A DNA stretch of 64,000 bases from NCBI GenBank assembly GCA_963791615.1, contig CAWBTE010000017.1, positions 124,001-188,000 of the forward strand, given 5' to 3'. The first letter of the stretch is position 1; each line of letters starts with the position of its first letter. The position numbers were made by a program, and so were the translations under genes. The stretch is from CAILZL01 sp963791615. Lineage in GTDB: Bacteria; Pseudomonadota; Gammaproteobacteria; Steroidobacterales; Steroidobacteraceae. Of the stretch, positions 39,459-49,223 are shown one piece after another. Under the pieces are notes generated by a model. It ran no database searches. It had not been told where the DNA came from and worked only from the letters and a program-made list of their open reading frames with translations.

Positions 39459-39654
39459 CAAAATCATTCTCCAGCAGCTCAACTGCTGCTTTTACAAGAT
39501 CACACACAAAGCTGGATTAACGCTTGACTGTAGGGCCTTCGCAGAACGGGTGCAAATACATGTGGGGAGCATATGCACAAAACTTGTGGCGCATTGGGTT
39601 GACGCGCATCGGGTGAGAAACTACCTTTCACCCTCTTTCAGTTCGACTCATTAA

Positions 39655-41010
39655 GTGAAATTCTTGGCGACTCAATCAGCCCCATCACCCGCCAAACACC
39701 GAACCGCCGCGCACCTGAGCTGGGCCGCTATCAGCCTGCTATTACCATCGCTCGGTGGCTTTGTGGTCTACAAGCTGGTATCGCAACAACCGAACGCTAC
39801 GGATTTGCCGTTCGGACAGCTCTCGGCGCTGACCCAGCAAGCCACCCCTGAACTGATGCCGGCGCTGAGTCCGCCCGAACAAGAAACTGCGCTCATCAAT
39901 ACGGTGGAATTTGTGGTGCGACGCAACGACACCCTTGAGCGAATATTCCGCCAGCTGCAACTGAGCCTGCAAGATCTCGCCACCATCCGCGAATTGCCTG
40001 AAGTGCGCCGCGCGCTGGACATGCTCAGACCTGGCGAGCCCATTTCCTTCAGCCATAACCCTGATGGCGAACTGCACAGCCTGTCGCGCCAGGTTTCCGA
40101 CACCACCAGACTACTGGTGACCCGCGACGAATCCGGCTTCAAGGCCGAGCTGGTTATCACGCCGCTCACTGTAAAAACAGTAACTGCTCACGGCGTTGTC
40201 ACCAATTCGCTGTTTGTCTCGGCGCGCCAGGCTGGCTTAAGCGCCGAACTCATTATGCGGATGGCAAATGACATTTTTGGCTGGGACATCGACTTCGCGC
40301 TGGATATCCGCAGTGGCGACCAGTTCAACGTCATCTACGAAAAACAGTATCGGAATAATGATTACCTCAGTGACGGCCGTATTCTGGCAGCGGAATTCGT
40401 TAATGACGGCAAGGCATTTCGTGCAATCCGCTACGATTCGGTGGACGGAGAAGTTGGCAACTACTTCACTCCGGAAGGACGCAGCATGCACAAACAGTTC
40501 CTGCGTGCACCGCTGGATTTCAACCGCATCAGTTCTGGATTCAGTCTTGCCCGTCTTCACCCGATCCTCAACAAGATCCGCGCGCATAAAGGTGTGGACT
40601 ACGCCGCTGCAACCGGCACCCCCATCAAGGCCGCCGGCGATGGCAAGATTGCCTTTCAAGGCAGACAGGGGGGCTACGGCAACGTAATTATCGTCGACCA
40701 TGGCTCGGGCATTACGACGCTGTACGGGCACATGTCCCGGTTCGGCAAGGGCGCACGCAAAGGCGCTCGGGTAAAACAGGGCGAGATTATTGGCTACGTG
40801 GGCATGACGGGCGCGGCAACCGGACCCCATCTGCACTACGAATACCGGATCAACGGCAAACACAAAGATCCGCGGACGGTGCCGCTGCCAAACGCCAGTC
40901 CGCTTCCGGCAAAGTATCTTGCCGATTTCCAGGCGCAATCTGCAACGCTGCTGACCCGCCTGGATCATAACAACCAGCAACGGATCTCAGCCGGACCGCC
41001 GCGCCGCTGA
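39655..41010 (+). CDS. OapA/M23 murein DD-endopeptidase (MepM-like)
   Basis: 451 residues. A membrane anchor (residues 22-42) is followed by an OapA/LysM-like segment (VRRNDTLERIFRQLQL), the Csd3-type second domain, and a C-terminal zinc peptidase M23 domain. Metal and catalytic motifs are HKGVDYAAATGTP, YGHM and GPHLHYEYR, all intact. It cuts peptide crosslinks in the cell wall to permit growth. It begins with GTG and lies divergent from tyrS. In relatives anmK follows; here ppk1 does. Confidence 0.92.
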   Translation: MKFLATQSAPSPAKHRTAAHLSWAAISLLLPSLGGFVVYKLVSQQPNATDLPFGQLSALTQQATPELMPALSPPEQETALINTVEFVVRRNDTLERIFRQLQLSLQDLATIRELPEVRRALDMLRPGEPISFSHNPDGELHSLSRQVSDTTRLLVTRDESGFKAELVITPLTVKTVTAHGVVTNSLFVSARQAGLSAELIMRMANDIFGWDIDFALDIRSGDQFNVIYEKQYRNNDYLSDGRILAAEFVNDGKAFRAIRYDSVDGEVGNYFTPEGRSMHKQFLRAPLDFNRISSGFSLARLHPILNKIRAHKGVDYAAATGTPIKAAGDGKIAFQGRQGGYGNVIIVDHGSGITTLYGHMSRFGKGARKGARVKQGEIIGYVGMTGAATGPHLHYEYRINGKHKDPRTVPLPNASPLPAKYLADFQAQSATLLTRLDHNNQQRISAGPPRR

Positions 41011-41107
41011 CCATCACTGCGCGACTGCACCCGCGCAAGGACAGGTTCACATTTCTGTCATGAAGCACGGGGTATGCTGCCATCCCTGCTGCTCCCTTGA
41101 CGTGACC

Positions 41108-43183
41108 ATGCTAGACGTGAACCTGTCAGCGCCCGAACTCTATATCAATCGCGAGCTGTCACTGCTGGCGTTCAATGAGCGGGTACTGGCGCAAGCAAAT
41201 GATGCTTCACTACCCCTGATGGAGCGCATCCGCTTCCTGTGTATTTCGTGCGCAAACCTGGATGAATTTTTCGAAATACGCGTCGCCGGCCTGCAACAGA
41301 AATTGGGACTGAGTTCCAGCAGCGGCGGCCCTGACGGACAAAGCACTCAGGAGCAACTCACCGCCATACGCCACCGCGCCATCACCCTGGTGCACGATCA
41401 GTATGCCTTGCTCAATCAAACCCTGTTCCCGGCGCTGGAGGAGCAGGGCATCCGGTTCATCAACGCAAACTCCATGGATGCAGAGCAGCGCCAATGGCTG
41501 GCCGCCTACTTCGCAGCCGAAGTTGAACCGGTGCTGACACCGCTCGGCCTCGACCCTGCGCGCCCCTTCCCGCGCATCCAGAACAAGAGCCTCAATTTTG
41601 TGGTTCAGCTCAGCGGCCCGGACGCCTTTGGTCGTGATGTGGAGCTGGCCGTAGTGCAGGTGCCACGTGTACTACCGCGCATCATTCGCTTGCCGCAAGC
41701 GGCCGATGACAAGACCACGCATTTCGTTTTTCTTTCCGCCGTGGTTGCCACCTTCGTTTCGGAACTGTTCAGCGGCATGGAAGTGAAAGGCTGCTGGCAA
41801 TTCCGGGTAACCCGCAACAGCGACCTGTTCGTTGACGATGAAGAAGTGGAAGACCTGCTGCGCGCCGTCGAAGGCGAGCTTGCACAGCGTCGCTATGGCG
41901 ATGCCGTACGACTGGAGACACTGGAAGACTGTCCCGCGGAAATTACCGGCTTCCTGCTCAAGCACTTTGAACTGGACGAAGTCGATCTGTATCAGGTGAA
42001 CGGCCCGGTTAATCTCAATCGTCTGATGGCGATTTACGATCTGGTTGATCGCCCGGATCTGAAGTTCCAGAACTTCACCCCGGTCATTCCACACAGCCTG
42101 AGCAACCGCGATGAACTGTTCAACGTGATCCGCGAGCGCGACGTGCTGCTGTTTCACCCCTATCATTCGTTCGCACCGGTGATCGACTTCCTGCGTCAGG
42201 CCAGCGCCGACGCCGAGGTGGTTGCCATCAAGCAGACTCTCTACCGGACTGGACCCGACTCACCCATTGTTGATGCGCTGGTGCAGGCCGCACGCGCCGG
42301 CAAGGAAGTGACGGTGGTGATTGAACTGATGGCGCGCTTCGACGAAGCCGCCAATATCAGTCTGGCCAATCGTCTTCAGGAGGCCGGCGCACACGTCATG
42401 TATGGCGTAGTAGGGTACAAAACCCACGCCAAGCTCATCATGGTCGTGCGCCGTGAAAACGGCGTGCTGCGGCGCTACTGCCATCTGGGCACCGGCAACT
42501 ATCACCCGAAGACGGCACGCGCCTATACGGACTATGGGTTATTCACTTCAGATCAGGCTGTTGGCGAAGACCTGCACGAAATTTTCCTGCAACTCACCAG
42601 CCCGAGCCGAGCTGCCAGCCTGAAGGTTCTGTTCCAGTCACCCTTCACGCTGCATCAAAGCCTGCTGGAGAAAATACAGCGCGAGATCAAGCATGCGCAG
42701 AATGGCAAACCGGCCCGGATCATTGCCAAGATGAATGCACTGATTGAGCCTCAGATAATCCAGAACCTGTATCAGGCGTCCATGGCTGGCGTGAAGATAG
42801 AACTTATCGTACGCGGCGTTTGCGCACTGCGCCCTGGCGTAACCGGCGTGTCCGAAAACATCACTGTGCGCTCCATCGTCGGCCGGTTTCTCGAACATTC
42901 GCGCGTCTATTTTTTCCGCAATAACGGCAAGTCCGAGCTTTACCTGTCCAGCGCCGACTGGATGGAGCGCAATTTCTTCCGGCGCATCGAAGTGGCCTTT
43001 CCAGTCCGCGATCGCCAGCATCGGGATAGCATCCTGCAGGATCTGGAAACCTATCTGGCGGACAACACTCAGGCGTGGCAACTCAACAGCTCAGGCGAGT
43101 ACACGCAAATCAGCAGCGATCAGAACCAGAAAGTTTGCGCGCAGCAGAAATTGCTGGACCGGATCGTGAAGCACAACACCTGA
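41108..43183 (+). CDS. ppk1: polyphosphate kinase 1
   Basis: 691 residues from the ATG at 41108 (MLDVNLSAPELYINRELSLL); a start 48 nt earlier gives a Cys-rich tail not seen in the family. PPK1 makes polyphosphate from ATP. The N and head domains and the two PLD-like catalytic domains are present. The catalytic region KTHAKLIMVVRRENGVLRRY followed by CHLGTGNYHPKTARAYTDYG contains the phospho-accepting His. No ppx follows; proB is convergent. Confidence 0.95.
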   Translation: MLDVNLSAPELYINRELSLLAFNERVLAQANDASLPLMERIRFLCISCANLDEFFEIRVAGLQQKLGLSSSSGGPDGQSTQEQLTAIRHRAITLVHDQYALLNQTLFPALEEQGIRFINANSMDAEQRQWLAAYFAAEVEPVLTPLGLDPARPFPRIQNKSLNFVVQLSGPDAFGRDVELAVVQVPRVLPRIIRLPQAADDKTTHFVFLSAVVATFVSELFSGMEVKGCWQFRVTRNSDLFVDDEEVEDLLRAVEGELAQRRYGDAVRLETLEDCPAEITGFLLKHFELDEVDLYQVNGPVNLNRLMAIYDLVDRPDLKFQNFTPVIPHSLSNRDELFNVIRERDVLLFHPYHSFAPVIDFLRQASADAEVVAIKQTLYRTGPDSPIVDALVQAARAGKEVTVVIELMARFDEAANISLANRLQEAGAHVMYGVVGYKTHAKLIMVVRRENGVLRRYCHLGTGNYHPKTARAYTDYGLFTSDQAVGEDLHEIFLQLTSPSRAASLKVLFQSPFTLHQSLLEKIQREIKHAQNGKPARIIAKMNALIEPQIIQNLYQASMAGVKIELIVRGVCALRPGVTGVSENITVRSIVGRFLEHSRVYFFRNNGKSELYLSSADWMERNFFRRIEVAFPVRDRQHRDSILQDLETYLADNTQAWQLNSSGEYTQISSDQNQKVCAQQKLLDRIVKHNT

Positions 43184-43199
43184 ACCGGACGCACCAGAC

Positions 43200-44342
43200 T
43201 TATTCGCGTAACGATTGTGTAAGCACCAGGTCATCGCGATGAATCATTTCATCACGACCGCGAAAGCCCAGCAGCTCCTCGATTTCACTGGATTGCCGAC
43301 CCCGAATTCGCTCGGCATCGCCGCTTGAATAGGCCGACAATCCGCGCGCAATCTCGGCGCCGTCACTGGAACGCAACAGCAGCGCATCGCCACGCTCGAA
43401 TCGCCCGGTCACCTTGACCACACCCGCCGGCAACAGACTCTTGCCTCGATGCAGGGCGGCCAACGCACCAGCATCAATGATCAGTTCACCCGCTGGCTTC
43501 AAGGTACCCGCAATCCATTGCTTGCGCACCGTGGCCGGATTGGCATCCGGATAAAACCATGAGCAGCGCGCGCCCTCTTCGATACGCCTGAGTGGATGCA
43601 ACTCCTTGCCCAAGGCAACACACATGTGACAACCCGCCGCCACGGAAATTTTCGCGGCTGCTACCTTGGTCGCCATGCCACCTGAACCCACATCGGAAGA
43701 CACGCCACCCGCCATGGCCTCAATCTCGGCGGTGATACCGCGCACTTCGGGAATGAAGCGCGCCGTTGGGTCGCGCGACGGATCGGCGGTATACAAACCA
43801 TCCACATCCGACAACAGCACCAGACAATCGGCGCTGATCATCTGCGCTACACGCGCAGCCAGCCGGTCATTGTCGCCATAACGAATTTCGGCAGTCGCCA
43901 CCGTATCGTTTTCGTTGATGACCGGAATGGCGCCGAGCCTGAGCAGCGTGCCCAGGGTGCTGCGCGCATTCAGATAACGACGCCGCTCCTCGGTATCGGT
44001 AAACGTCAGCAGTATCTGCGCCACCCTCAGCCCATGCTGCTCCAGCACTTCAGTCCAGGCGTGAGCCAGGCGGATCTGGCCCACTGCGGCGGCGGCCTGG
44101 CTTTCTTCCAGCTTCAATTTTCCGGCAGTGAGGCCAAGCTGCCGACGGCCCAACGCAATGGCGCCGGATGACACCAGCAACACTTCCTGACCGCGATCGC
44201 GCAATCGCTTGATGTCCTGCGCCAGCGTTTCCAGCCAGGCCCGGTTCACTTGTCCGGAATCGCGTTCTACCAGCAATGATGAGCCCACCTTGACCACAAT
44301 GCGGCGCGCCTGCGCCAGGGGGAGTGACGAGGTGGGGGTCAA
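43200..44342 (-). CDS. proB: glutamate 5-kinase ProB
   Basis: 380 residues from a TTG. ProB makes glutamyl-5-phosphate in proline synthesis. The N-terminal amino-acid-kinase domain (RRIVVKVGSSLLVERDSG, INENDTVA, VGSGGMATKV) and a C-terminal PUA domain (LRSSDGAEIARGLSAYSS) are present. The TTG has no good ribosome site. An out-of-frame ATG at 44381 (MSNRQTPAHPATL) ahead of it could be the true start if one base is wrong near 44340. proA lies 15 kb away, not adjacent. Confidence 0.93.
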   Translation of the reverse strand: MTPTSSLPLAQARRIVVKVGSSLLVERDSGQVNRAWLETLAQDIKRLRDRGQEVLLVSSGAIALGRRQLGLTAGKLKLEESQAAAAVGQIRLAHAWTEVLEQHGLRVAQILLTFTDTEERRRYLNARSTLGTLLRLGAIPVINENDTVATAEIRYGDNDRLAARVAQMISADCLVLLSDVDGLYTADPSRDPTARFIPEVRGITAEIEAMAGGVSSDVGSGGMATKVAAAKISVAAGCHMCVALGKELHPLRRIEEGARCSWFYPDANPATVRKQWIAGTLKPAGELIIDAGALAALHRGKSLLPAGVVKVTGRFERGDALLLRSSDGAEIARGLSAYSSGDAERIRGRQSSEIEELLGFRGRDEMIHRDDLVLTQSLRE

Positions 44343-44522
44343 TGAGGGTTGCAGGGTGTGCAGGGGTCTGGCGGTTGGACATGGGCGAGTAATGGCTAGA
44401 TAGTGGCTGCGACAGGAAGTCTACACCGGTGTCCGGAAAATTTTCGCTCGTAGCCAGTTGCATGTTGAATGTACCCCGGTAATATCCCTACGTCTTGGTG
44501 TGTTGTTTTCCCGAGGTGTCAC

Positions 44523-44867
44523 GTGGGTAGAGATTTTGATCCGGTACCGGGACAGTGGTACGAGGACCTGGAAGAGGAAATCGTATTCCAGGTCCTGTCT
44601 GTTGATCCGGATGAAGAGCTGGTGCAGATCCAGCATGAGGATGGCGAGATCGAGGAATTCGACCTTGATACGTGGCATGGGCTGGATCTGGACAAGGCCA
44701 GCGAGCCTGAAGGCTGGTCAGGCTCGGAAGCGGACGAAGACGATGATACGACGACTGGGACGAGGACGAAGATGAGGATGAAGACGACTGGGATGAAGAT
44801 GAGGACGATGACGATCTGGATGATGACGATCGCAATCAGTAATACGCTGATCTGATCGCAGCGCCGA
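44523..44867 (+). CDS. small acidic protein (DUF6763-like), frameshifted near its C terminus
   Basis: The GTG at 44523 starts MGRDFDPVPGQWYEDLEEEI and is preceded by GAGGTG. The first 78 residues are a conserved small-protein module ending LDLDKASEPEGWSG. Near 44750 the frame changes: in another frame an extremely acidic tail (DDWDEDED type, about 30 residues, ending DDDDRNQ) reads to a TAA near 44840. In the current frame it ends at 44855 with an unnatural Met/Thr/Lys tail. Such Asp-rich tails are typical of the family. The function is unknown. Confidence 0.6.
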
Positions 44868-44898
44868 TCTGATCACAACGTTGGCACGACGAATACCG

Positions 44899-44930
44899 AA
44901 AACGCCGGACACCAGTTCCGGCGTTTTCTT
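44899..44930 (+). terminator. intrinsic terminator after the acidic protein gene
   Basis: An 11-bp stem (AAAACGCCGGA / TCCGGCGTTTT) with a 7-nt loop and a T-rich tail (TTTTCTTT). It lies about 60 nt after the gene and could work in both directions. Confidence 0.8.
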
Positions 44931-45138
44931 TGTCGGCCCTACTATCCTGAAGCCAACGATCCCAGCCTCACAGCTGTGCGCCATTGCAAATCAGCAGGGG
45001 CGTCACTTGCAATAAAGCAGTGCGTTTATCGATGTGCGGACTTGCAGGCGGAAGCGCAATCCAGTCGCCGTTGCGCTATTGAACGGCTACACAGCAGCTG
45101 AATGGCCAGATGGCACCGCACTTGCTAGGTACTTCGGT

Positions 45139-47346
45139 ATGAGCAAGACACTGGTTTCATGGCCGGGGCGGCCGTTTCCACTTGGCGCTACCTGGGATGG
45201 CGAGGGCGTTAACTTCGCGTTGTTCTCCGAACATGCGGAGCGGGTGGAGCTGTGTCTGTTCGATGCACGTGGTCGCGCCGAGGTCGCGCGTATTGATGTA
45301 CGCGAACAAACCGAACATGTGTGGCATTGCTATCTGCCGGAGGCGCGGCCGGGCCTGCTGTATGGGTATCGCGTGTATGGTCCCTACAACCCGCATGCCG
45401 GGCACCGCTTCAATCCCAACAAGCTGCTGCTCGATCCCTATTCAAAAGCTTTCGCCGGGCGCATCAACTGGAGTGATGCGCACTTCGGTTATCGCATGGG
45501 CAATGCGCGTGGCGATCTGTCGTTTGATCGCCGCAACAATGCTGCCTACATGCCGAAATGTCAGGTAATCGATCCGGCATTCTCCTGGGACGATGACCGA
45601 CCACCGAATACGCCCTGGCACGAAACGGTGATCTACGAAGCGCACGTGCGCGGCTTGACCCAGCTGCACCCGGAGGTGCCGGAAGCACAGCGCGGCAAGT
45701 ACGCCGCGCTGACTTGCGCACCGGTCATTGCGCATCTCAAACGTCTGGGCGTGACTGCAGTAGAAGTCATGCCGGTGCATACTTTCGTTGATGACCGCTT
45801 CCTGGTGCAGAAGGGATTGCGAAACTACTGGGGCTACAACTCCATCGGTTACTTCGCACCGGAGTCGCAATACTCCATGTCGCAACCCGACCGCGAGTTC
45901 AAGACCATGGTGAAGACATTACACTCGGCCGGCATCGAAGTGATTCTGGATGTGGTCTACAACCACACGGCCGAGGGCAATCATGCTGGCCCTACGTTGT
46001 GCTTTCGCGGTATTGACAATGCTGCGTACTACCGCCTGATCGCAGCCGACCGCCGTTACTACATGGATTACACCGGCTGCGGCAACACGCTCAACATGCA
46101 GCATCCACGCGTGTTGCAACTGATTATGGACAGCCTGCGCTACTGGATCACCGAAATGCATGTTGATGGTTTTCGTTTCGATCTCGCTTCCGCGCTGGCG
46201 CGCGAGCTGCACGCTGTGGATCGACTCGGCGCTTTCTTCGACATCATTCATCAGGATCCGATCATCTCGCGCGCCAAACTCATCGCCGAGCCCTGGGATC
46301 TGGGTGAAGGCGGTTATCAGGTAGGCCAGTTTCCCGCTGGCTGGACCGAATGGAATGGCAAGTATCGCGACGTGATTCGCGCCTTCTGGAAAGGCGATGG
46401 TGGCCTCATCGGCGAAGTCGCATCAAGGTTATCGGGCTCGAGTGATTTATACGGCCACAGTGGCCGGCGACCACACGCCAGCATCAACTTTGTCGCCGCG
46501 CATGACGGCTTCACGCTACATGACCTGACAAGTTACAACGACAAGCACAACCACGCCAATGGCGAAGACAACCGTGACGGTGACAACCATAACCTGAGCT
46601 GGAACTGTGGCGTGGAAGGCCCCAGCGATGATCCGGAAATCAGGGCGCTGCGTGCCCGGCAGGTACGCAACCTGTTCGCCACCCTGTGTCTGTCGCAGGG
46701 CGTGCCCATGCTGTCGGGTGGCGATGAAATCGGCCGCACCCAGCAGGGCAACAACAATGCCTACTGTCAGGATTCGCCGCTGTCATGGACCGACTGGACG
46801 CTGGACGAGGAACGCCACCAGCTGCTTGATTTCGTCTGCGAACTGACGCGGTTACGCGCCGCACATCCGGTGTTCCGGCGTCGCAATTTCTTTCGTGGCC
46901 GCGCCACGCCCGATGGCGAACTTCACGACATTCGCTGGCTCGATCCGTCAGGCACGGAGATGACCGAAGCGCAGTGGCACCAGGGTTTTGCGCGTTGCCT
47001 GGGCGTATATCTGTCCGGCAGCGCGCTCGACGAACGCGATGCACGCGGCCTGCCGGTGACCGATAATGATTTTCTGATGCTGTTCAATGCGCATCACGAA
47101 CCACGCATCTTCAAACTGCCGGCGCATCCTGCCGCGGCACAATGGACGCTACGCATCGATACGCATCTGGCCACTGGCAAGCCCGCGCTGGAAAAAACCC
47201 TCACGCCGGGCGCCCTGCTGACACTCGAAGGCCGGTCGATGATGTTGTTTGAAAGCCCGCCCGCCTTGTCTGAGCCCATCATGAACACCTTGACGGAAGC
47301 ACTCAGCAAATCCACCAAGCGCAAACGCCGCAAGGGGCCGGACTGA
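45139..47346 (+). CDS. glgX: glycogen debranching enzyme GlgX
   Basis: 735 residues from the ATG at 45139 (MSKTLVSWPGRPFPLGATWD). GlgX removes alpha-1,6 branches of limit dextrins in glycogen breakdown. A CBM48 domain (PFPLGATWDGEGVNFALFSE) precedes the GH13 barrel with regions DVVYNHTAEGN, GFRFDLASAL (nucleophile Asp), AEPWD (acid Glu) and AAHDGFTLHD. A basic tail (STKRKRRKGPD) ends the protein. No other glycogen gene is in the window. Confidence 0.94.
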   Translation: MSKTLVSWPGRPFPLGATWDGEGVNFALFSEHAERVELCLFDARGRAEVARIDVREQTEHVWHCYLPEARPGLLYGYRVYGPYNPHAGHRFNPNKLLLDPYSKAFAGRINWSDAHFGYRMGNARGDLSFDRRNNAAYMPKCQVIDPAFSWDDDRPPNTPWHETVIYEAHVRGLTQLHPEVPEAQRGKYAALTCAPVIAHLKRLGVTAVEVMPVHTFVDDRFLVQKGLRNYWGYNSIGYFAPESQYSMSQPDREFKTMVKTLHSAGIEVILDVVYNHTAEGNHAGPTLCFRGIDNAAYYRLIAADRRYYMDYTGCGNTLNMQHPRVLQLIMDSLRYWITEMHVDGFRFDLASALARELHAVDRLGAFFDIIHQDPIISRAKLIAEPWDLGEGGYQVGQFPAGWTEWNGKYRDVIRAFWKGDGGLIGEVASRLSGSSDLYGHSGRRPHASINFVAAHDGFTLHDLTSYNDKHNHANGEDNRDGDNHNLSWNCGVEGPSDDPEIRALRARQVRNLFATLCLSQGVPMLSGGDEIGRTQQGNNNAYCQDSPLSWTDWTLDEERHQLLDFVCELTRLRAAHPVFRRRNFFRGRATPDGELHDIRWLDPSGTEMTEAQWHQGFARCLGVYLSGSALDERDARGLPVTDNDFLMLFNAHHEPRIFKLPAHPAAAQWTLRIDTHLATGKPALEKTLTPGALLTLEGRSMMLFESPPALSEPIMNTLTEALSKSTKRKRRKGPD

Positions 47347-47455
47347 TCGTCGGCAATATCCACGCTGATTGCACCGCTCCGCAGCTCGGCTGCTTCACCG
47401 CCAGCACGCCAGCGCCATTCAACCTGGTCGCAGCACAGGCGCATCAAACGCCCTG

Positions 47456-48076
47456 TCAACTGCCGTGCTGCACCCTCTCCAATCGTGCAATGGCCTGATC
47501 AAGCTGGTATTCAAGTTCCGGCAGGTCGTGCTCGATGCGCTTCTTTTCTTCCAGCAGGTTCTTGGTTTGCGTGAACAGCTCAACGCGCTTGGTGGGCGTG
47601 AGCGTGGGCTCGACCTGTGCCGCAGTCAGCTCCAGCACCCTGGCGTCAATCTTTGCCTTGCGCGCGTGATTCCTGGATAGCGTGGATTCGAGTTGCCGCA
47701 CGTCACGGCGTGCCACATAAAGTTCGCGCCCCTGATCGTAGGAACCGAGAAATTCGCCACGCAGGCCGGTCGGACAGACGTCGTTGTAGCTTGATCCCTG
47801 CTCGCCAAGCGCAAAGCCGTTATCAGCGCGACAGTAACTCAACACACCCTGATTCCAGCCCGCCAGATATTGCGTGCGATCCGGAATCACGCCGAATTCG
47901 CCACAGGCATCCTGATGTGTCAGCAGACTGGTACTGCTGAGACCCGACTGACCATCACGATGGCCGACGGTTTGCCAGTCACCAGCCACACATTGATTTT
48001 GTGTGAGCGAATGACTGGCGCACCCGGCGCACAGACTGGCGATGGATAGTACGGTGAGCATGAAGAACGTGCGCAT
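47456..48076 (-). CDS. DUF2799 lipoprotein
   Basis: 206 residues from the ATG at 48076 with a GGAG site 8 nt upstream. The lipobox is LCAGC, with Cys at residue 19. The DUF2799 pattern follows: GDWQTVGHRDGQSGL, LAGWNQGVLSYCRADNGF, GSSYNDVCPTGL. The C-terminal third is coiled coil. It should be an outer-membrane lipoprotein. The molecular role is unknown. It is convergent with glgX. Confidence 0.85.
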   Translation of the reverse strand: MRTFFMLTVLSIASLCAGCASHSLTQNQCVAGDWQTVGHRDGQSGLSSTSLLTHQDACGEFGVIPDRTQYLAGWNQGVLSYCRADNGFALGEQGSSYNDVCPTGLRGEFLGSYDQGRELYVARRDVRQLESTLSRNHARKAKIDARVLELTAAQVEPTLTPTKRVELFTQTKNLLEEKKRIEHDLPELEYQLDQAIARLERVQHGS

Positions 48077-48261
48077 GGCCAACTCCGCAGAGCATTACAG
48101 ACGCACAGACCGTACCCGACTCAAACTGTACAAATAGTGAGCACAGCCACAAAACGTGGCTGTACATACAGTTCATCAAGGGTTCAGCGACGCCGGGGAT
48201 ATCGCGCCGCTGCATTGCAAAAGCTGGAATCGAACGGCTATTCGATCGGGCTATTCACGGA

Positions 48262-48741
48262 TTATTCGCCCTGCTCGCCCATCTGCGACTGGCTGTAGTT
48301 CTGGATGCCAACACGTTCGATCAGGGACAACTGCGTTTCCAGATAGTCGATATGTTCTTCTTCGGATTCGAGAATGGACTCGAACAGTTCGCGCGACACA
48401 TAGTCACCGAGCTTTTCACAATCAACAATCGCGGCTTTCAGATCAACGTGCGCCAGGTGCTCGATCTTGAGATCGCAGGACAGGCATTCCTTGATGTCTT
48501 CACCAATCATCAGCTTGCCCAGATCCTGCAGGTTGGGCAGGCCGTCGAGAAACAGGATGCGGGCAATCAGCTTGTCAGCATGCTTCATCTCATCGATGGA
48601 TTCATGCATCTCATGCTTTTCCAGCGCCTTCAAACCCCAGTTGCCGAACATGCGCGCATGCAGGAAGTATTGATTGATGGCCGTCAGCTCGTTCTTGAGA
48701 ACGACATTGAGGTGCCGAATGATGGTGGGATCGCCTTTCAT
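48262..48741 (-). CDS. bfr: bacterioferritin
   Basis: 159 residues. Bfr makes a 24-mer iron store with heme at subunit interfaces. The heme Met is in HESIDEMKHADKLI. The di-iron ligands Glu18, Glu51, His54, Glu94 and Glu127 are visible in the correct helices (NELTAINQYFLHARMF; ESEEEHIDYLE). It lies 77 nt downstream of bfd on the same strand, so both may be co-regulated. Confidence 0.96.
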   Translation of the reverse strand: MKGDPTIIRHLNVVLKNELTAINQYFLHARMFGNWGLKALEKHEMHESIDEMKHADKLIARILFLDGLPNLQDLGKLMIGEDIKECLSCDLKIEHLAHVDLKAAIVDCEKLGDYVSRELFESILESEEEHIDYLETQLSLIERVGIQNYSQSQMGEQGE

Positions 48742-48818
48742 CGCCTGACTCCGAGTGAGCTGTGATCAGACGACGATCTTGGCGGAGCGAGGTTAAAGAC
48801 GCAACCTCGGAAAAGATT

Positions 48819-49016
48819 CTAGGCAGCGCGTGATTTGCAGCAGCCGGTCTGTTGTGCTTGATGTTCTTCGATCACTTCCTGCGCCGTTGGCAAGCAGCGG
48901 CCGCAGCAACCGCCTACCGGCACCTGCAACTGCACTTCACACAAGGTCGTCGCACCGCGCTGCAAGGTCTCGCGAATCTGACGATCAGTGATGCCGTGGC
49001 AAATGCAGACGTACAT
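48819..49016 (-). CDS. bfd: bacterioferritin-associated ferredoxin Bfd
   Basis: 65 residues from the ATG at 49016 (MYVCICHGITDRQIRETLQR). Bfd carries a [2Fe-2S] cluster and reduces iron stored in Bfr for release. The BFD cysteine pattern is present: CICHG at the start and GGCCGRC near residue 38. It sits directly upstream of bfr and has a Fur box before it, so it is made when iron is short. Confidence 0.94.
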   Translation of the reverse strand: MYVCICHGITDRQIRETLQRGATTLCEVQLQVPVGGCCGRCLPTAQEVIEEHQAQQTGCCKSRAA

Positions 49017-49100
49017 GGGTACCTCAGGAAAGGGTCGGAACCAGCAGTGAATAAAACGGTGACGGGGCACTGCAGGAGTGGAATGAAGCGTACATGCAAA

Positions 49101-49116
49101 TAAGAATGATTGTCAA
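49101..49116 (-). promoter_or_regulatory. Fur box and -35 of the bfd promoter
   Basis: The palindrome TAAGAAT-G-ATTGTCA matches 12 of 15 Fur consensus bases. On the minus strand it overlaps a TTGACA -35 element, with a possible -10 (TACGCT) 18 nt downstream. It lies about 85 nt upstream of bfd. Confidence 0.7.
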
Positions 49117-49223
49117 TTACGTATTTTACCTAAGCAGTAACCTAAGCAGACTCGGTACGTACGAGACAATTGACTCGCCCTGTGCCGGCCGCAACACTGC
49201 GCGCCCTCCCGAGTAAACCCGTC

